Shown one piece after another: positions 52,518 to 61,525 of a stretch of 64,000 bases of DNA. Numbering within the stretch: the stretch's first letter is position 1; each line of letters opens with the position of its first letter. Origin of the DNA: Microbacterium esteraromaticum (GTDB lineage: Bacteria > Actinomycetota > Actinomycetes > Actinomycetales > Microbacteriaceae); NCBI RefSeq assembly GCF_028747645.1, contig NZ_CP118100.1, forward strand, positions 2,790,001 through 2,854,000, given 5' to 3'. The notes beneath the pieces are model-generated. The model was not told the origin of the DNA and did not search any database. It saw nothing but the letters and a program-made list of their open reading frames with translations. Made by a program: the position numbers and the translations under genes.

Positions 52518-53420
52518 TCAGGAGTCGGTGGCTCGGATGTCGGTGATGATGCCCGAGAAGTCCCGGGCGGCGCCGTCGCCGGCGGCGAACGCGGCATAGA
52601 TCTGCTGGGCGAGTCGGCCCATCCTGGCATCCGTCGACGTCTGCTCGATCGCCTGCAGCGCCAACCCCAGGTCTTTGGCCATCAGCGCGCCCGCGAAACC
52701 CGGCTGGTAGTCGCGGTTCGCCGGGCTCGTCGGTACCGGCCCCGGCACCGGGCAATTCGTCGTGATCGACCAGCACTGCCCCGATGCCTGCGAGACGACA
52801 TCGAACAGCGCCTGGTGCTCCAGCCCCAGCCGCTCACCCAGCACGAACGCCTCGGCGACGGCGATCTGCGACACCGCGAGCACCATGTTGTTGCAGACCT
52901 TCGCGGCCTGCCCCAGACCCGGCCCGCCGCAGTGCACGATGCGCTTGCCCATCGCCTCCAGCAACGGCAGCGCGTCGGCGAAATCGGCATCCGACCCGCC
53001 GACCATGAACGCGAGGGTGCCGTTCTCGGCGCCGACCACGCCGCCCGAGACCGGCGCGTCGATGTTCCGGTGGCCGGCGGCGAGCGCCAGCTCGTGCGCG
53101 GTGCGAGCCTCATCGACGGCGATGGTCGACGACTCGATGAACAGCGTGCCCGGCGCGGCAGCGGCGAGCAGCTCGTCCTGATAGGCGGCGATCACGTGCC
53201 GCCCGGCGGGGAACATCGTGATGACGACGTCGGCGCCGGCGACAGCATCCGCACCACTGTCCGCGACCGGGATGCCCGCATCACGCGCGGCGTCGACCGC
53301 GGCGGGCACCAGGTCGAATCCGCGCACGTCGTGCCCGGCCTTCACGAGGTTGAGCGCCATCGGCAGGCCCATGTGGCCGAGGCCGAGAAAGGCGACCTTC
53401 TTCGATGCCGACGCGGTCAT
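52518..53420 (-). CDS. mmsB: 3-hydroxyisobutyrate dehydrogenase
   Basis: A 300-residue beta-hydroxyacid dehydrogenase that oxidises 3-hydroxyisobutyrate to methylmalonate semialdehyde with NAD. The Rossmann motif is VAFLGLGHMGLPMALNLVKA, the substrate loop DAPVSGGVVGAENGTLAFMV and the catalytic lysine is in GLGQAAKVCNNMVLA. The ATG overlaps the acyl-CoA dehydrogenase stop (ATGA). Its product is the substrate of the MmsA encoded two genes upstream. Confidence 0.95.
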   Translation of the reverse strand: MTASASKKVAFLGLGHMGLPMALNLVKAGHDVRGFDLVPAAVDAARDAGIPVADSGADAVAGADVVITMFPAGRHVIAAYQDELLAAAAPGTLFIESSTIAVDEARTAHELALAAGHRNIDAPVSGGVVGAENGTLAFMVGGSDADFADALPLLEAMGKRIVHCGGPGLGQAAKVCNNMVLAVSQIAVAEAFVLGERLGLEHQALFDVVSQASGQCWSITTNCPVPGPVPTSPANRDYQPGFAGALMAKDLGLALQAIEQTSTDARMGRLAQQIYAAFAAGDGAARDFSGIITDIRATDS

Positions 53421-54613
53421 GAGGCGCTCCGCGCCTGAGCCCGCTGCTGCGAGGCTGATCCCGCAGGACGCAGCATCTCGCGTCCGACGATGAGTCGCAT
53501 GATCTCGTTCGTCCCTTCCAGGATCTGGTGCACGCGCAGGTCGCGCACGACCTTCTCGATCCCGTAGTCCTGAAGGTACCCGTAGCCGCCGTGCAGCTGA
53601 AGGGCCCGATTGGCGACGTCGAAGCCGGCGTCGGTGGCGAAGCGCTTGGCCATGGCGCAGCGCATCGTGGCATCCGGCGCCTTCTCGTCGACCGCCTGCG
53701 CACCATCGCGCACCATCAGGCGCGCGGCCTGCAGGTCGGTGCGCATATCGGCGATTGCGAACAGGATCGACTGCTTCTCGGCGAGCGGCTCGCCGAAGGC
53801 GACGCGCTCGTGCACGTACTGCACGGCGCGTTCGAGCGCCCATTGCGCGCCGCCCAGCGAGCAGGCGGCGATGTTGAGCCGGCCACCGTTGAGCGCCGAC
53901 ATCGCGATTGCGAATCCTCGCCCCTCGTCGCCGAGCATCGCCGATGCCGGCACCCGCACACCGTCGAGGATCACCGGACGGGTCGGCTGCGCGTGCCAGC
54001 CCATCTTCTTCTCGTGCGCGCCGAAGCTCAGGCCGTCGGCATCGCCCGGCACGAGGAAGGCGCTGATGCCCTTGGCGCCCGGCTCGCCGGTGCGGGCCAT
54101 CACCACGTACACGCCGGCCTCGCCCGCGCCCGAGATGAACTGCTTCACGCCCGTGATCAGGTAGTCGTCACCGTCGCGCGTCGCGCTGGTGGTGATGTTG
54201 GCGGCATCCGACCCGGCGCCAGGCTCGGTCAGGCAGTAGCCGCCGAACTGTTCCATCGCGGTGAGCGGCGGGAGCCACTGCGCGCGCTGGGCGTCGTCAC
54301 CGTAGGTGTCGATCATCCAGGCGACCATGTTGTGGATCGAGATGTACGCGGCCACGGCCGGGTCGCCCTTGGCGAGTTCCTCGAAGATCGCCACGGTGTC
54401 GACGCGGCCCAGCCCGGTGCCGCCGAAGTCCTCGCGGACGTAGATACCGCCCAGCCCGAGCTCACCGGCCCGGTGCAGCGACTCCCGCGGGAAGATGTGC
54501 TTCTCGTCGCGCTCGGCGGCGTGCGGCGCCAGCTCGGTCTCGGTGAACTCGCGCACGGCGTCGAGGATCGCCTCGCGCTCTTCGGCGGTGACGGAGGTGT
54601 TGATCATGGTCAT
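53417..54613 (-). CDS. acyl-CoA dehydrogenase, probably isobutyryl-CoA dehydrogenase
   Basis: A 398-residue flavoprotein. YCLTEPGAGSDAANI and the FAD-binding ALQLHGGYGYLQDYGIEKVV segment, plus QILEGTNEIMRLIVGREML at the C-terminus, are classic. The active-site glutamate is probably that of LEGTNEI. Located between mmsA and mmsB, it should dehydrogenate isobutyryl-CoA to methacrylyl-CoA and pass electrons to ETF (etfBA at 48.6-50.3 kb). An ATG two codons downstream is an alternative start. Confidence 0.94.
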   Translation of the reverse strand: MTMINTSVTAEEREAILDAVREFTETELAPHAAERDEKHIFPRESLHRAGELGLGGIYVREDFGGTGLGRVDTVAIFEELAKGDPAVAAYISIHNMVAWMIDTYGDDAQRAQWLPPLTAMEQFGGYCLTEPGAGSDAANITTSATRDGDDYLITGVKQFISGAGEAGVYVVMARTGEPGAKGISAFLVPGDADGLSFGAHEKKMGWHAQPTRPVILDGVRVPASAMLGDEGRGFAIAMSALNGGRLNIAACSLGGAQWALERAVQYVHERVAFGEPLAEKQSILFAIADMRTDLQAARLMVRDGAQAVDEKAPDATMRCAMAKRFATDAGFDVANRALQLHGGYGYLQDYGIEKVVRDLRVHQILEGTNEIMRLIVGREMLRPAGSASQQRAQARSAS

Positions 54614-54622
54614 CGTGTGTTC

Positions 54623-56125
54623 CTAGTTCATGGTGGGGATCACGAAGCTGGCACCGTCGCGCACGCCGTGCGAGGGCCAACGACTGGTCACCGTCTTGGT
54701 CTTCGTGTAGAAGCGGAAGGCGTCGGCGCCGTGCTGGTTCAGGTCGCCGAACCCGCTGCGCTTCCAGCCGCCGAAGGTGTAGTACGCGATCGGCACGGGG
54801 ATCGGCACGTTCACGCCGACCATTCCGACGTTCACGCGCGCGGCGAAGTCGCGCGCGGCGTCGCCGTCGCGGGTGAAGATCGCGACGCCGTTTCCGAATT
54901 CGTGATCGGATGCCATCGCCAGCGCCTGCTCGTAGTCGGCCGCTCTGGCGATCACGAGCACGGGCCCGAAGATCTCCTCGCGGTAGATCGCCATGTCGGT
55001 GGTGACGTGGTCGAACAGGGTGGGGCCCAGGTAGAAGCCGCCCTCGTGCCCGCCGACGGTGAATCCCCGACCGTCGGCGAGCAGCGTCGCGCCCTGGTCG
55101 ACGCCCTGCTGGATGTAGCCGGTGACCCGCTCGACGGCGGCGCTGTTGACCAGCGGCCCGTAGTCGGCGCCCTCAGACAGCGACGGGCCGACGTTCAGAG
55201 CGGCGACGCGCTCGGTGAGCTTGGCGGCGAGGGCATCCGCGGTTTCTTCACCCACCGGCACCGCGACCGATATGGCCATGCAGCGTTCACCGGCCGAACC
55301 GTAGCCGGCGCCGATCAGGGCATCGGCGACCTGGTCGAGGTCGGCGTCGGGCATCACGATCATGTGGTTCTTGGCGCCGCCGAAGCACTGGGCACGCTTG
55401 CCGTTGCTGATCGCGGTCGTATAGATGTACTCGGCGATCGGCGTGGAGCCGACGAAGCCGACCGCCTGGATGCGCGGGTCGCTGATCAGCACGTCGACGG
55501 CCTCTTTGTCGCCGTGGACGACGTTGAACACTCCGGCGGGCAGGCCCGCTTCGAGGAACAGCTCGGCAAGGCGCACGGGGACCGAGGGGTCGCGTTCACT
55601 GGGCTTGAGCACGAACGCGTTTCCGGATGCCAGGGCGGGGCCCGCCTTCCAGAGAGGGATCATGGCGGGGAAGTTGAACGGGGTGATGCCGGCCACGACG
55701 CCGAGCGGCTGACGCATCGAGTAGACATCGATACCGGCGCCGACACCGGTGGAGTACTCGCCCTTGAGCAGGTGCGGTGCCCCGATGCAGAACTCGATCA
55801 CCTCGATGCCGCGCTGGATGTCGCCCTTGGCGTCGTCGAAGGTCTTGCCGTGCTCGCTGGAGAGCAGGCGGGCGAGGTCGTCCATGTCGCGGTTGACGAG
55901 TTCGACGAAGCGCATCAGCACGCGGGCGCGCTTCTGCGGGTTGGTCGCGGCCCATTCGGCCTGTGCGGCCTCGGCGTTCGCGATCACGGCGCGCACCTCG
56001 TCGGCCGAGGCGAGCGGCACGTGGGCCTGCACGGCTCCTGTGCTCGGGTCGAACACGTCGGCGACGCGTCCACCGGTCGGGTCGACGTGCTTTCCGCCTA
56101 CGAAGTGGGGGATCATTCGGGTCAT
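54623..56125 (-). CDS. mmsA: CoA-acylating methylmalonate-semialdehyde dehydrogenase, copy 2
   Basis: A 500-residue MmsA. ITPFNFPAMIPLWKAGPALA, the cysteine motif YGSAGERCMAISVAV and GMVGVNVPIPVPIAYYTFGG define the family. First gene of the mmsA-acyl-CoA dehydrogenase-mmsB-echA operon, so its substrate is methylmalonate semialdehyde and its product propionyl-CoA, which the prp genes downstream in the window can consume. Start MTRMIPHFVGG at 56125 lies ten bases after GAGGAG. A 7-bp inverted repeat (56141-56160) just before the start may be an operator. Confidence 0.94.
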   Translation of the reverse strand: MTRMIPHFVGGKHVDPTGGRVADVFDPSTGAVQAHVPLASADEVRAVIANAEAAQAEWAATNPQKRARVLMRFVELVNRDMDDLARLLSSEHGKTFDDAKGDIQRGIEVIEFCIGAPHLLKGEYSTGVGAGIDVYSMRQPLGVVAGITPFNFPAMIPLWKAGPALASGNAFVLKPSERDPSVPVRLAELFLEAGLPAGVFNVVHGDKEAVDVLISDPRIQAVGFVGSTPIAEYIYTTAISNGKRAQCFGGAKNHMIVMPDADLDQVADALIGAGYGSAGERCMAISVAVPVGEETADALAAKLTERVAALNVGPSLSEGADYGPLVNSAAVERVTGYIQQGVDQGATLLADGRGFTVGGHEGGFYLGPTLFDHVTTDMAIYREEIFGPVLVIARAADYEQALAMASDHEFGNGVAIFTRDGDAARDFAARVNVGMVGVNVPIPVPIAYYTFGGWKRSGFGDLNQHGADAFRFYTKTKTVTSRWPSHGVRDGASFVIPTMN

Positions 56126-56140
56126 TGTGCTGACTCTCCT

Positions 56141-56160
56141 CTGTGCCTTCTTTGGCACAG
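56141..56160. promoter_or_regulatory. inverted repeat before the valine operon
   Basis: CTGTGCC-TTCTTT-GGCACAG lies 16 bp upstream of the mmsA start, covering the likely leader. It is a candidate repressor site for the operon. The protein that binds it is not evident in the window. Confidence 0.4.
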
Positions 56161-56174
56161 TGTCATGATACTCG

Positions 56175-56220
56175 GCCCTCAGTGGATTTACTAGGGAGCC
56201 CTAGTAAATCCACTGAGGGC
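56175..56220. terminator. 46-bp near-loopless palindrome
   Basis: GCCCTCAGTGGATTTACTAG plus GG is perfectly inverted after a 2-bp centre, giving 22-bp arms. It lies 45 bp past the end of the hypothetical gene at 56266-56709 and upstream of the mmsA promoter, so it may terminate that transcript. The arms are AT-richer than their surroundings. Confidence 0.6.
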
Positions 56221-56265
56221 GCTCCCTCGACGTTCAGCGGGCCTCCGATTGAGAGGCCGTCCGAC

Positions 56266-56709
56266 TCAGACGTAGTCGTCAGGATGCATCTGCCGGACAC
56301 CCCGCTCGAACAGCGTGAACTGCGCCCGGAGCGGGACGTCGAGCGCCTCAGCCTGCTCGGCCATCGCACGCGCCCAGGCCCGGTCGACCTCGCGCGGCTC
56401 GTGCAGTCCGGGGTGCTCCCACACCAGCACGACCTGGGCGTTGCCGGTCATCTCGCGCATGGACCCGATGCGGTGCATGAGCAGATGACCGTGCGATACC
56501 TCACCGAGGTCGTCGACGCGCACGCTCTCGCCCGGGTCCTCGGGATAGTCGGCCATCGGCATGAGCGGATCGCCGAGGCAGCCGCGTTCGTCGATGAACA
56601 GCAGCCAGAACTGTCGCTGCTTCGCTTTGCGCAGCAGGAGCTCGATCATGTCGCGCAGTTGGTCGTCGGTGTGCAGCACGCGGTCTCGCGGCGATTGCTG
56701 AGTTTCCAT
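56266..56709 (-). CDS. conserved-looking hypothetical protein
   Basis: A 147-residue soluble protein that I do not recognise. It starts METQQSPRDRVLHTDDQL and contains LLLRKAKQRQFWLLFIDERG and QVVLVWEHPGLHEPREVDRA, a pattern that loosely suggests a small alpha/beta fold with a histidine-rich segment (GHLLMHRIGS). No signal peptide or helix. Codon bias matches neighbouring genes, supporting that it is real. The upstream in-frame extension to 56838 is unconvincing. Confidence 0.7.
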   Translation of the reverse strand: METQQSPRDRVLHTDDQLRDMIELLLRKAKQRQFWLLFIDERGCLGDPLMPMADYPEDPGESVRVDDLGEVSHGHLLMHRIGSMREMTGNAQVVLVWEHPGLHEPREVDRAWARAMAEQAEALDVPLRAQFTLFERGVRQMHPDDYV

Positions 56710-56951
56710 GCGCACCACACTGTCGCGCGCGCCTCGCCCGCGTAACCGGATTCGCCCCATTGTGGACAACTCCTCGGAACCGCCCGCCTGTGCACGAAGA
56801 CTCGTCAGGAGTTCGCCCGCCGTACACCCACCGGCCACCTGCGCCCTCTAGAAAAGAACCCGCGCGACGGAAGACAGATCGGAATCGGGTGTCGTCGGAA
56901 CTCGCGCCGCGGTGAGTGCGGTCGCAGCCTCCCGCCGCGGTCTCAGACCGC

Positions 56952-56985
56952 GAGACCCCCGCCGAATCGGGTCGGCGGGGGTCTC
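56952..56985 (-). terminator. terminator of ppsA
   Basis: A perfect 14-bp stem (GAGACCCCCGCCGA and its inverse) with a six-base loop starts 8 bp past the ppsA stop on the minus strand. Confidence 0.8.
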
Positions 56986-56992
56986 TTCCGTC

Positions 56993-59398
56993 TCAGGAAT
57001 CGGATGCCGGCTGCGCCGTGGCATCCGCCGATCGCGCCGCCAGGCGCATCCATGTCTCGACGACGGTGTCGGGGTTCAGCGACATCGACTCGATGCCCTG
57101 GTCGAGCAGCCAGTCCGCGAGGTCGGGGTGATCCGACGGGCCCTGCCCGCAGATGCCGACGTACTTGCCGCGACGCAGGCACGCCTCGATCGCCATCGCG
57201 AGCATCTTCTTGACGGCTGGATCGCGCTCGTCGAAGGTGGATGCGACCAGTGCCGAGTCGCGGTCGAGCCCGAGCGTGAGCTGGGTCATGTCGTTCGACC
57301 CGATCGAGAACCCGTCGAAGTGATCGAGGAACTCATCGGCCAGCAGCGCGTTCGAGGGCACCTCGCACATCATCACGACCTCAAGACCGTTCTCACCCCG
57401 GCGCAGTCCGTTTGCTGCCAGCATCTCGACGACCGCGGCACCCTCGGCGACGGTGCGCACGAACGGGATCATGACCTTGACGTTCTGCAGGCCCATGTCG
57501 TCGCGCACGCGGCGGATCGCCTCGCACTCCATGTCGAAGCACTCGCGGAACTCGGGCGAGATGTACCGCGAGGCACCGCGGTACCCGATCATCGGGTTCT
57601 CCTCATGCGGCTCGTAGCGCTCCCCGCCCAGCAGGTTGGCGTACTCGTTCGACTTGAAGTCGCTCATCCGCACGATCACCGGCTCGGGCGCGAACGCCGC
57701 GGCCAGCATGCCGATACCCTCGGTCACGCGCTGCACGAAGAACTCCCGCGGCGACGGGTAGGCGGCGATGCGCTCAGCGACCTGCGCCTGAAGATCGGCG
57801 GGCAGGGCGTCGTACTCGAGCAGCGCGCGGGGGTGGATGCCGATCTGGCGGTTGATGATGAACTCCAACCGGGCCAGCCCCACGCCCCGGTTGGGCAGAC
57901 GCGAGAACGAGAACGCCTGATCGGGAGTGCCGACATTCATCATGATCTTGACCGGTACCTCGGGCATCCGATCGAGCTGCGTCTCTTCCTCGCGGTACTC
58001 GAGCAGGCCGCGGTAGACGAACCCGTCGTCGCCCTCGGCGCACGACACGGTGACGTCGAGGCCGTCGGTAAGCACCCGGGTGGCGTCCCCCGTGCCGACG
58101 ACGGCAGGAATGCCCAGTTCGCGCGCGATGATCGCAGCATGGCAGGTGCGGCCGCCGCGGTCGGTGACGATCGCCGAGGCCTTCTTCATGATCGGCTCCC
58201 AATCGGGGTCGGTCATGTCGGCGACCAGCACGTCGCCCGCACGGAAGGCCGCCATATCGTCGAGGGAGCGCAGCACGCTGACCGCGCCCGAGCCGATCTT
58301 CTGCCCGATCGCACGGCCGGTCGAGAGCACCTCGGCGCGCTCACCGAGCACGAATCGGCGCATGACGTTGGCGTCCGTGCGCGAGACCACCGTCTCGGGG
58401 CGCGCCTGCAGGATGTAGAGGCGGCCGTCGACGCCGTCGCGGGCCCACTCGATGTCCATCGGGCGGCCATAGTGCTGTTCGATCGTGACGGCGTGGCGGG
58501 CGAGTTCCTCGACTTCAACATCCGAGATGCTCAGCAGCCGGCGCTCGGCGGCCGGGACGTCCTCGAAGACGGTCGTGCCGCCCACCTGCGCGCTGTCGGT
58601 GTAGCGCATCGCGACGGCCTTCTCACCCACCGCCCGCTTGAGGATCGCCGGTCGCGACGCCGCCAGCGCGGGCTTGTACACGTAGAACTCGTCCGGGTTC
58701 ACCGCCCCCTGCACGACGGCCTCGCCCAGACCGTACGAGCTGGTGATGAACACGGCGTCTTCGAAGCCCGACTCGGTGTCGACGGTGAACATGACACCGG
58801 ATGCCCCGATGTCGGAGCGCACCATGCGCTGCACGCCGACCGAGAGCGCGACGTCGTGGTGGTCGAAGCCGTTGTGCACGCGGTACGCGATGGCCCGGTC
58901 GTTGTACAGCGATGAGAAGACCTGCGTGACGGCCTGCAGGATGTTCTCGATCCCCGAGATGTTCAGGAAGGTCTCCTGCTGGCCGGCGAACGAGGCATCC
59001 GGCAGGTCTTCGGCGGTCGCCGATGACCGTACGGCCCAGGAGACGGCATCCGGGGTCGGGTCGTTCTCGACGAGGTGCGCGTAAGCGGCGCGGATGTCGT
59101 TCTCGATGTCCGCCGGAAGGGGCTGCCGCTCGATCCACTCGCGCACCGTCGCACCGACGCGGGTGAGCTGGGTGACGTCGTCGACGTCGATCGCCTCGAC
59201 GGCCTCACGGATGCGGGTGTCGAGCCCGTCCGAGGCGAGGAAGGCCCGATAGGCGTCGGCTGTGGTCGCGAATCCGCCGGGGACGCGCACGCCGAGATCC
59301 GAGAGGTGCGAGACCATCTCGCCCAGCGAGGCGTTCTTGCCCCCGACCTGGGGGAGGTCCGTCATCGTGACCTCGTGGAACCACAGGATGTTGCTCAT
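56993..59398 (-). CDS. ppsA: phosphoenolpyruvate synthase (pyruvate, water dikinase)
   Basis: An 801-residue enzyme that makes PEP from pyruvate and ATP for gluconeogenesis. The N-terminal ATP-grasp domain includes [34 protein letters not shown] and [10 protein letters not shown]. The phosphohistidine domain has the catalytic His420 in [20 protein letters not shown]. The C-terminal PEP-binding barrel holds [15 protein letters not shown] and the nucleophilic cysteine near [12 protein letters not shown]. It is preceded by ppsR, whose product likely switches it by phosphorylation of a threonine beside His420. Confidence 0.96.
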   Translation of the reverse strand: MSNILWFHEVTMTDLPQVGGKNASLGEMVSHLSDLGVRVPGGFATTADAYRAFLASDGLDTRIREAVEAIDVDDVTQLTRVGATVREWIERQPLPADIENDIRAAYAHLVENDPTPDAVSWAVRSSATAEDLPDASFAGQQETFLNISGIENILQAVTQVFSSLYNDRAIAYRVHNGFDHHDVALSVGVQRMVRSDIGASGVMFTVDTESGFEDAVFITSSYGLGEAVVQGAVNPDEFYVYKPALAASRPAILKRAVGEKAVAMRYTDSAQVGGTTVFEDVPAAERRLLSISDVEVEELARHAVTIEQHYGRPMDIEWARDGVDGRLYILQARPETVVSRTDANVMRRFVLGERAEVLSTGRAIGQKIGSGAVSVLRSLDDMAAFRAGDVLVADMTDPDWEPIMKKASAIVTDRGGRTCHAAIIARELGIPAVVGTGDATRVLTDGLDVTVSCAEGDDGFVYRGLLEYREEETQLDRMPEVPVKIMMNVGTPDQAFSFSRLPNRGVGLARLEFIINRQIGIHPRALLEYDALPADLQAQVAERIAAYPSPREFFVQRVTEGIGMLAAAFAPEPVIVRMSDFKSNEYANLLGGERYEPHEENPMIGYRGASRYISPEFRECFDMECEAIRRVRDDMGLQNVKVMIPFVRTVAEGAAVVEMLAANGLRRGENGLEVVMMCEVPSNALLADEFLDHFDGFSIGSNDMTQLTLGLDRDSALVASTFDERDPAVKKMLAMAIEACLRRGKYVGICGQGPSDHPDLADWLLDQGIESMSLNPDTVVETWMRLAARSADATAQPASDS

Positions 59399-59420
59399 AG
59401 CGCTGCTACTTTCGCTCGGG

Positions 59421-60281
59421 TCACGCACGCAGCTTCATGGTCTGCATGATGACCGCGGACATCTCCTCGACGCTTTTTGTCGAGGAGTTCAGGAACGGGA
59501 TTCGGTGTCGGCGGTAGAGGTCTTCGGCGCGGCGCAGCTCGAGCGTGCACTGCTCGAGGCTGGAGTAGCGCGAGCTGGGGCGGCGCTCGTGGCGCACCTG
59601 GCTCAGGCGCAGCGGCGTCGTGGTGAGCCCGAAGCAGCGCGGGCCGTACTTCGCGATCGGACGCGGCAGCGCCTCGCTGCCGAAGTCGTCGTCGGTGAGC
59701 GGGTAGTTCGCGACGCGCAGCCCGTGCTGCAGGGCGAGGTACATCGTGGTGGGCGTCTTGCCGCAGCGCGACGGCGCGATGATCACGACATCGGCCTGGT
59801 CGAGAGCGCGCGAACTCTGCCCGTCGTCGTGCTCGATGGCGTACTCGACAGCACGCATGCGTGCGAAGTAGCGGTCGGTGTCGCCGAGGCCGTGGTAGTT
59901 GCCGAGTTGCTCGGAGGCCGTCACGCCGAGAGCGTTCTCGAGCTCGGTGAGGTGGCCGGCGAGCAGGTCGATGACCGTCGCGCCCGAGGCGCTGAGGATG
60001 CCGCGCAGCTGGGCGTTCTTCACGGTGATGAACAGCAGGGGGTCGTGTCCGCGCGCGACGTCTGTGTCGATGCTCGCGACGACCGAGCGCGCCTCGGCGT
60101 CGGTGAGCACGAACGGGATCGTGTGCCGCAGAAAGCGGATGCCCGGAAAGTTCGCCAGCAGTGCGTTGCCGAGCGTCTCTGCGGTGACTCCGGTGCTGTC
60201 CGAGACGAAGTACGCAGCACGCGTACCGGCGACGGGCGCGGAATCAGTAGGGGGCACGTTCCCACCGTATGGAAGGAACAT
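59421..60281 (-). CDS. ppsR: PEP synthase regulatory kinase/phosphorylase
   Basis: A 286-residue DUF299-family bifunctional regulator that inactivates PEP synthase with ADP and reactivates it with phosphate. [20 protein letters not shown] is the family N-terminus; the P-loop-like [17 protein letters not shown] is near residue 170. It directly precedes ppsA by 22 bp. The start is uncertain: the ATG at 60281 and a GTG at 60257 lie in opposite arms of an inverted repeat (60250-60287), and neither has well-spaced Shine-Dalgarno sequence. Confidence 0.93.
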   Translation of the reverse strand: MFLPYGGNVPPTDSAPVAGTRAAYFVSDSTGVTAETLGNALLANFPGIRFLRHTIPFVLTDAEARSVVASIDTDVARGHDPLLFITVKNAQLRGILSASGATVIDLLAGHLTELENALGVTASEQLGNYHGLGDTDRYFARMRAVEYAIEHDDGQSSRALDQADVVIIAPSRCGKTPTTMYLALQHGLRVANYPLTDDDFGSEALPRPIAKYGPRCFGLTTTPLRLSQVRHERRPSSRYSSLEQCTLELRRAEDLYRRHRIPFLNSSTKSVEEMSAVIMQTMKLRA

Positions 60282-60287
60282 GCCCCC
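60250..60287. promoter_or_regulatory. inverted repeat covering the ppsR start
   Basis: GGGGGCACGTTCC and GGAACATGCCCCC (one mismatch) flank a 12-bp spacer and contain both candidate start codons. As RNA it could hide the start; as DNA it could be an operator for ppsR-ppsA. Confidence 0.45.
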
Positions 60288-60343
60288 TTACCAGCGAATT
60301 CACCCGAAGGTTTTCGTGGTTTTACGATTTGTGAAGAACTGCG

Positions 60344-61525
60344 CTACGCGAGGCGCTCCACAATCAACGCGTTGGCCATGCCGCCGCCCTCGCACATCGT
60401 CTGCAGCCCGAGCGTGCCACCCGTCTCATCGAGATGGTCGAGCAGCGTGCCGAGCAGGCGCGTGCCCGATGAGCCCAGCGCGTGCCCCAGCGCGATCGCT
60501 CCGCCGCGCGGGTTGAGCCGGTCGGGATCGGCTCCGAGCTCGGCGGCCCAGGCCAGCGGCACCGAGGCGAACGCCTCGTTGACCTCGTACGCGTCGATGT
60601 CCGAGATTTCGAGCCCGGCGCGCTCCAGCACCCGGCGCGTCGCGGGGATCGGTCCGGTGAGCATCATGAGCGGGTCGTCCCCGACCACGTCGAAGGCGCG
60701 CAGTCGAGCCCGCGGACGCAATCCGAGTTGCTCGGCACGGTCGGCGCTCATCATCAATGCAGCCGAGGCCCCATCGGTGAGCGGCGACGAGTTGCCCGGC
60801 GTGATGCGCCAGTCGAGCTCGCGAAAGCGCTCGGCCAGGGCATCCGTGCGGAACGACGCCGGAAGGCCGGCGAGCTTCTCTGCTGTGGTGCCGGCCCGCA
60901 CCGTCTCATCGATGCGGGCATCCGGTGCCTCCGGCACGGCGACCACCGTGCGGTCGAAGAACCCGTCCGCCCACGCCTGCGCCGCCCGGCGGTGCGACTC
61001 GGCGGCGAACGCGTCGAGTCGGTCGCGGTCGAAGCCCCAGCGCTGGGCGATCAGCTCGGCGCTGACGCCCTGGTTCACCAGGCCCTCGGGATACCGCGCG
61101 CGCAGGCGCGGCGACATCGGCGAACCACCGGTGGCCGACGAGCCCAACGGCACGCGGCTCATCGACTCCACTCCCCCGACGACCACGATGTCGCTCTCGC
61201 CGGCCATGATCCCGGCGGCAGCGAAGTGCACGGCCTGCTGACTCGACCCGCACTGGCGGTCGATCGTCGTCGCGGGCACGCGCTCGTCGAACCCCGCGGC
61301 GAGCACGGCCTGACGGGCGATGTTCATCGACTGGTCGCCGACCTGGCTGACGCAGCCCAGCAGCACGTCGTCGATCTGCCCCGACTCGAGGCCGTTGCGC
61401 TCGAGGATCTGCTGCAGCGCGCCGGCGGCCAGATCGACCGGATGCACGTCAGACAGCATCCCGCCGGGTTTTCCGCGCCCCACCGGGGTGCGGACCACAT
61501 CGACGACGACGGCCTCGGTGCTCAT
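60344..61525 (-). CDS. acetyl-CoA acetyltransferase (thiolase)
   Basis: A 393-residue thiolase. The acyl-accepting cysteine is Cys92 in IDRQCGSSQQAVHFA; the C-terminal catalytic His and Cys are in GGAIALGHALGSSG and CEGGGMANALIVE. The N-terminal VVDVVRTPVGRGKPGG is characteristic of the FadA/acetyl-CoA C-acyltransferase group. Its start overlaps the prpC stop in a TGATG, so it is the last gene of the prp operon. It probably cleaves 3-ketoacyl-CoA or acetoacetyl-CoA, linking fatty-acid or odd-chain use to propionate metabolism. Confidence 0.94.
   Translation of the reverse strand: MSTEAVVVDVVRTPVGRGKPGGMLSDVHPVDLAAGALQQILERNGLESGQIDDVLLGCVSQVGDQSMNIARQAVLAAGFDERVPATTIDRQCGSSQQAVHFAAAGIMAGESDIVVVGGVESMSRVPLGSSATGGSPMSPRLRARYPEGLVNQGVSAELIAQRWGFDRDRLDAFAAESHRRAAQAWADGFFDRTVVAVPEAPDARIDETVRAGTTAEKLAGLPASFRTDALAERFRELDWRITPGNSSPLTDGASAALMMSADRAEQLGLRPRARLRAFDVVGDDPLMMLTGPIPATRRVLERAGLEISDIDAYEVNEAFASVPLAWAAELGADPDRLNPRGGAIALGHALGSSGTRLLGTLLDHLDETGGTLGLQTMCEGGGMANALIVERLA

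Noticed and set aside
53528..56194. 888-codon frame antisense to the acyl-CoA dehydrogenase and mmsA genes
   Set aside because: It spans two genuine convincing genes and resembles no family.
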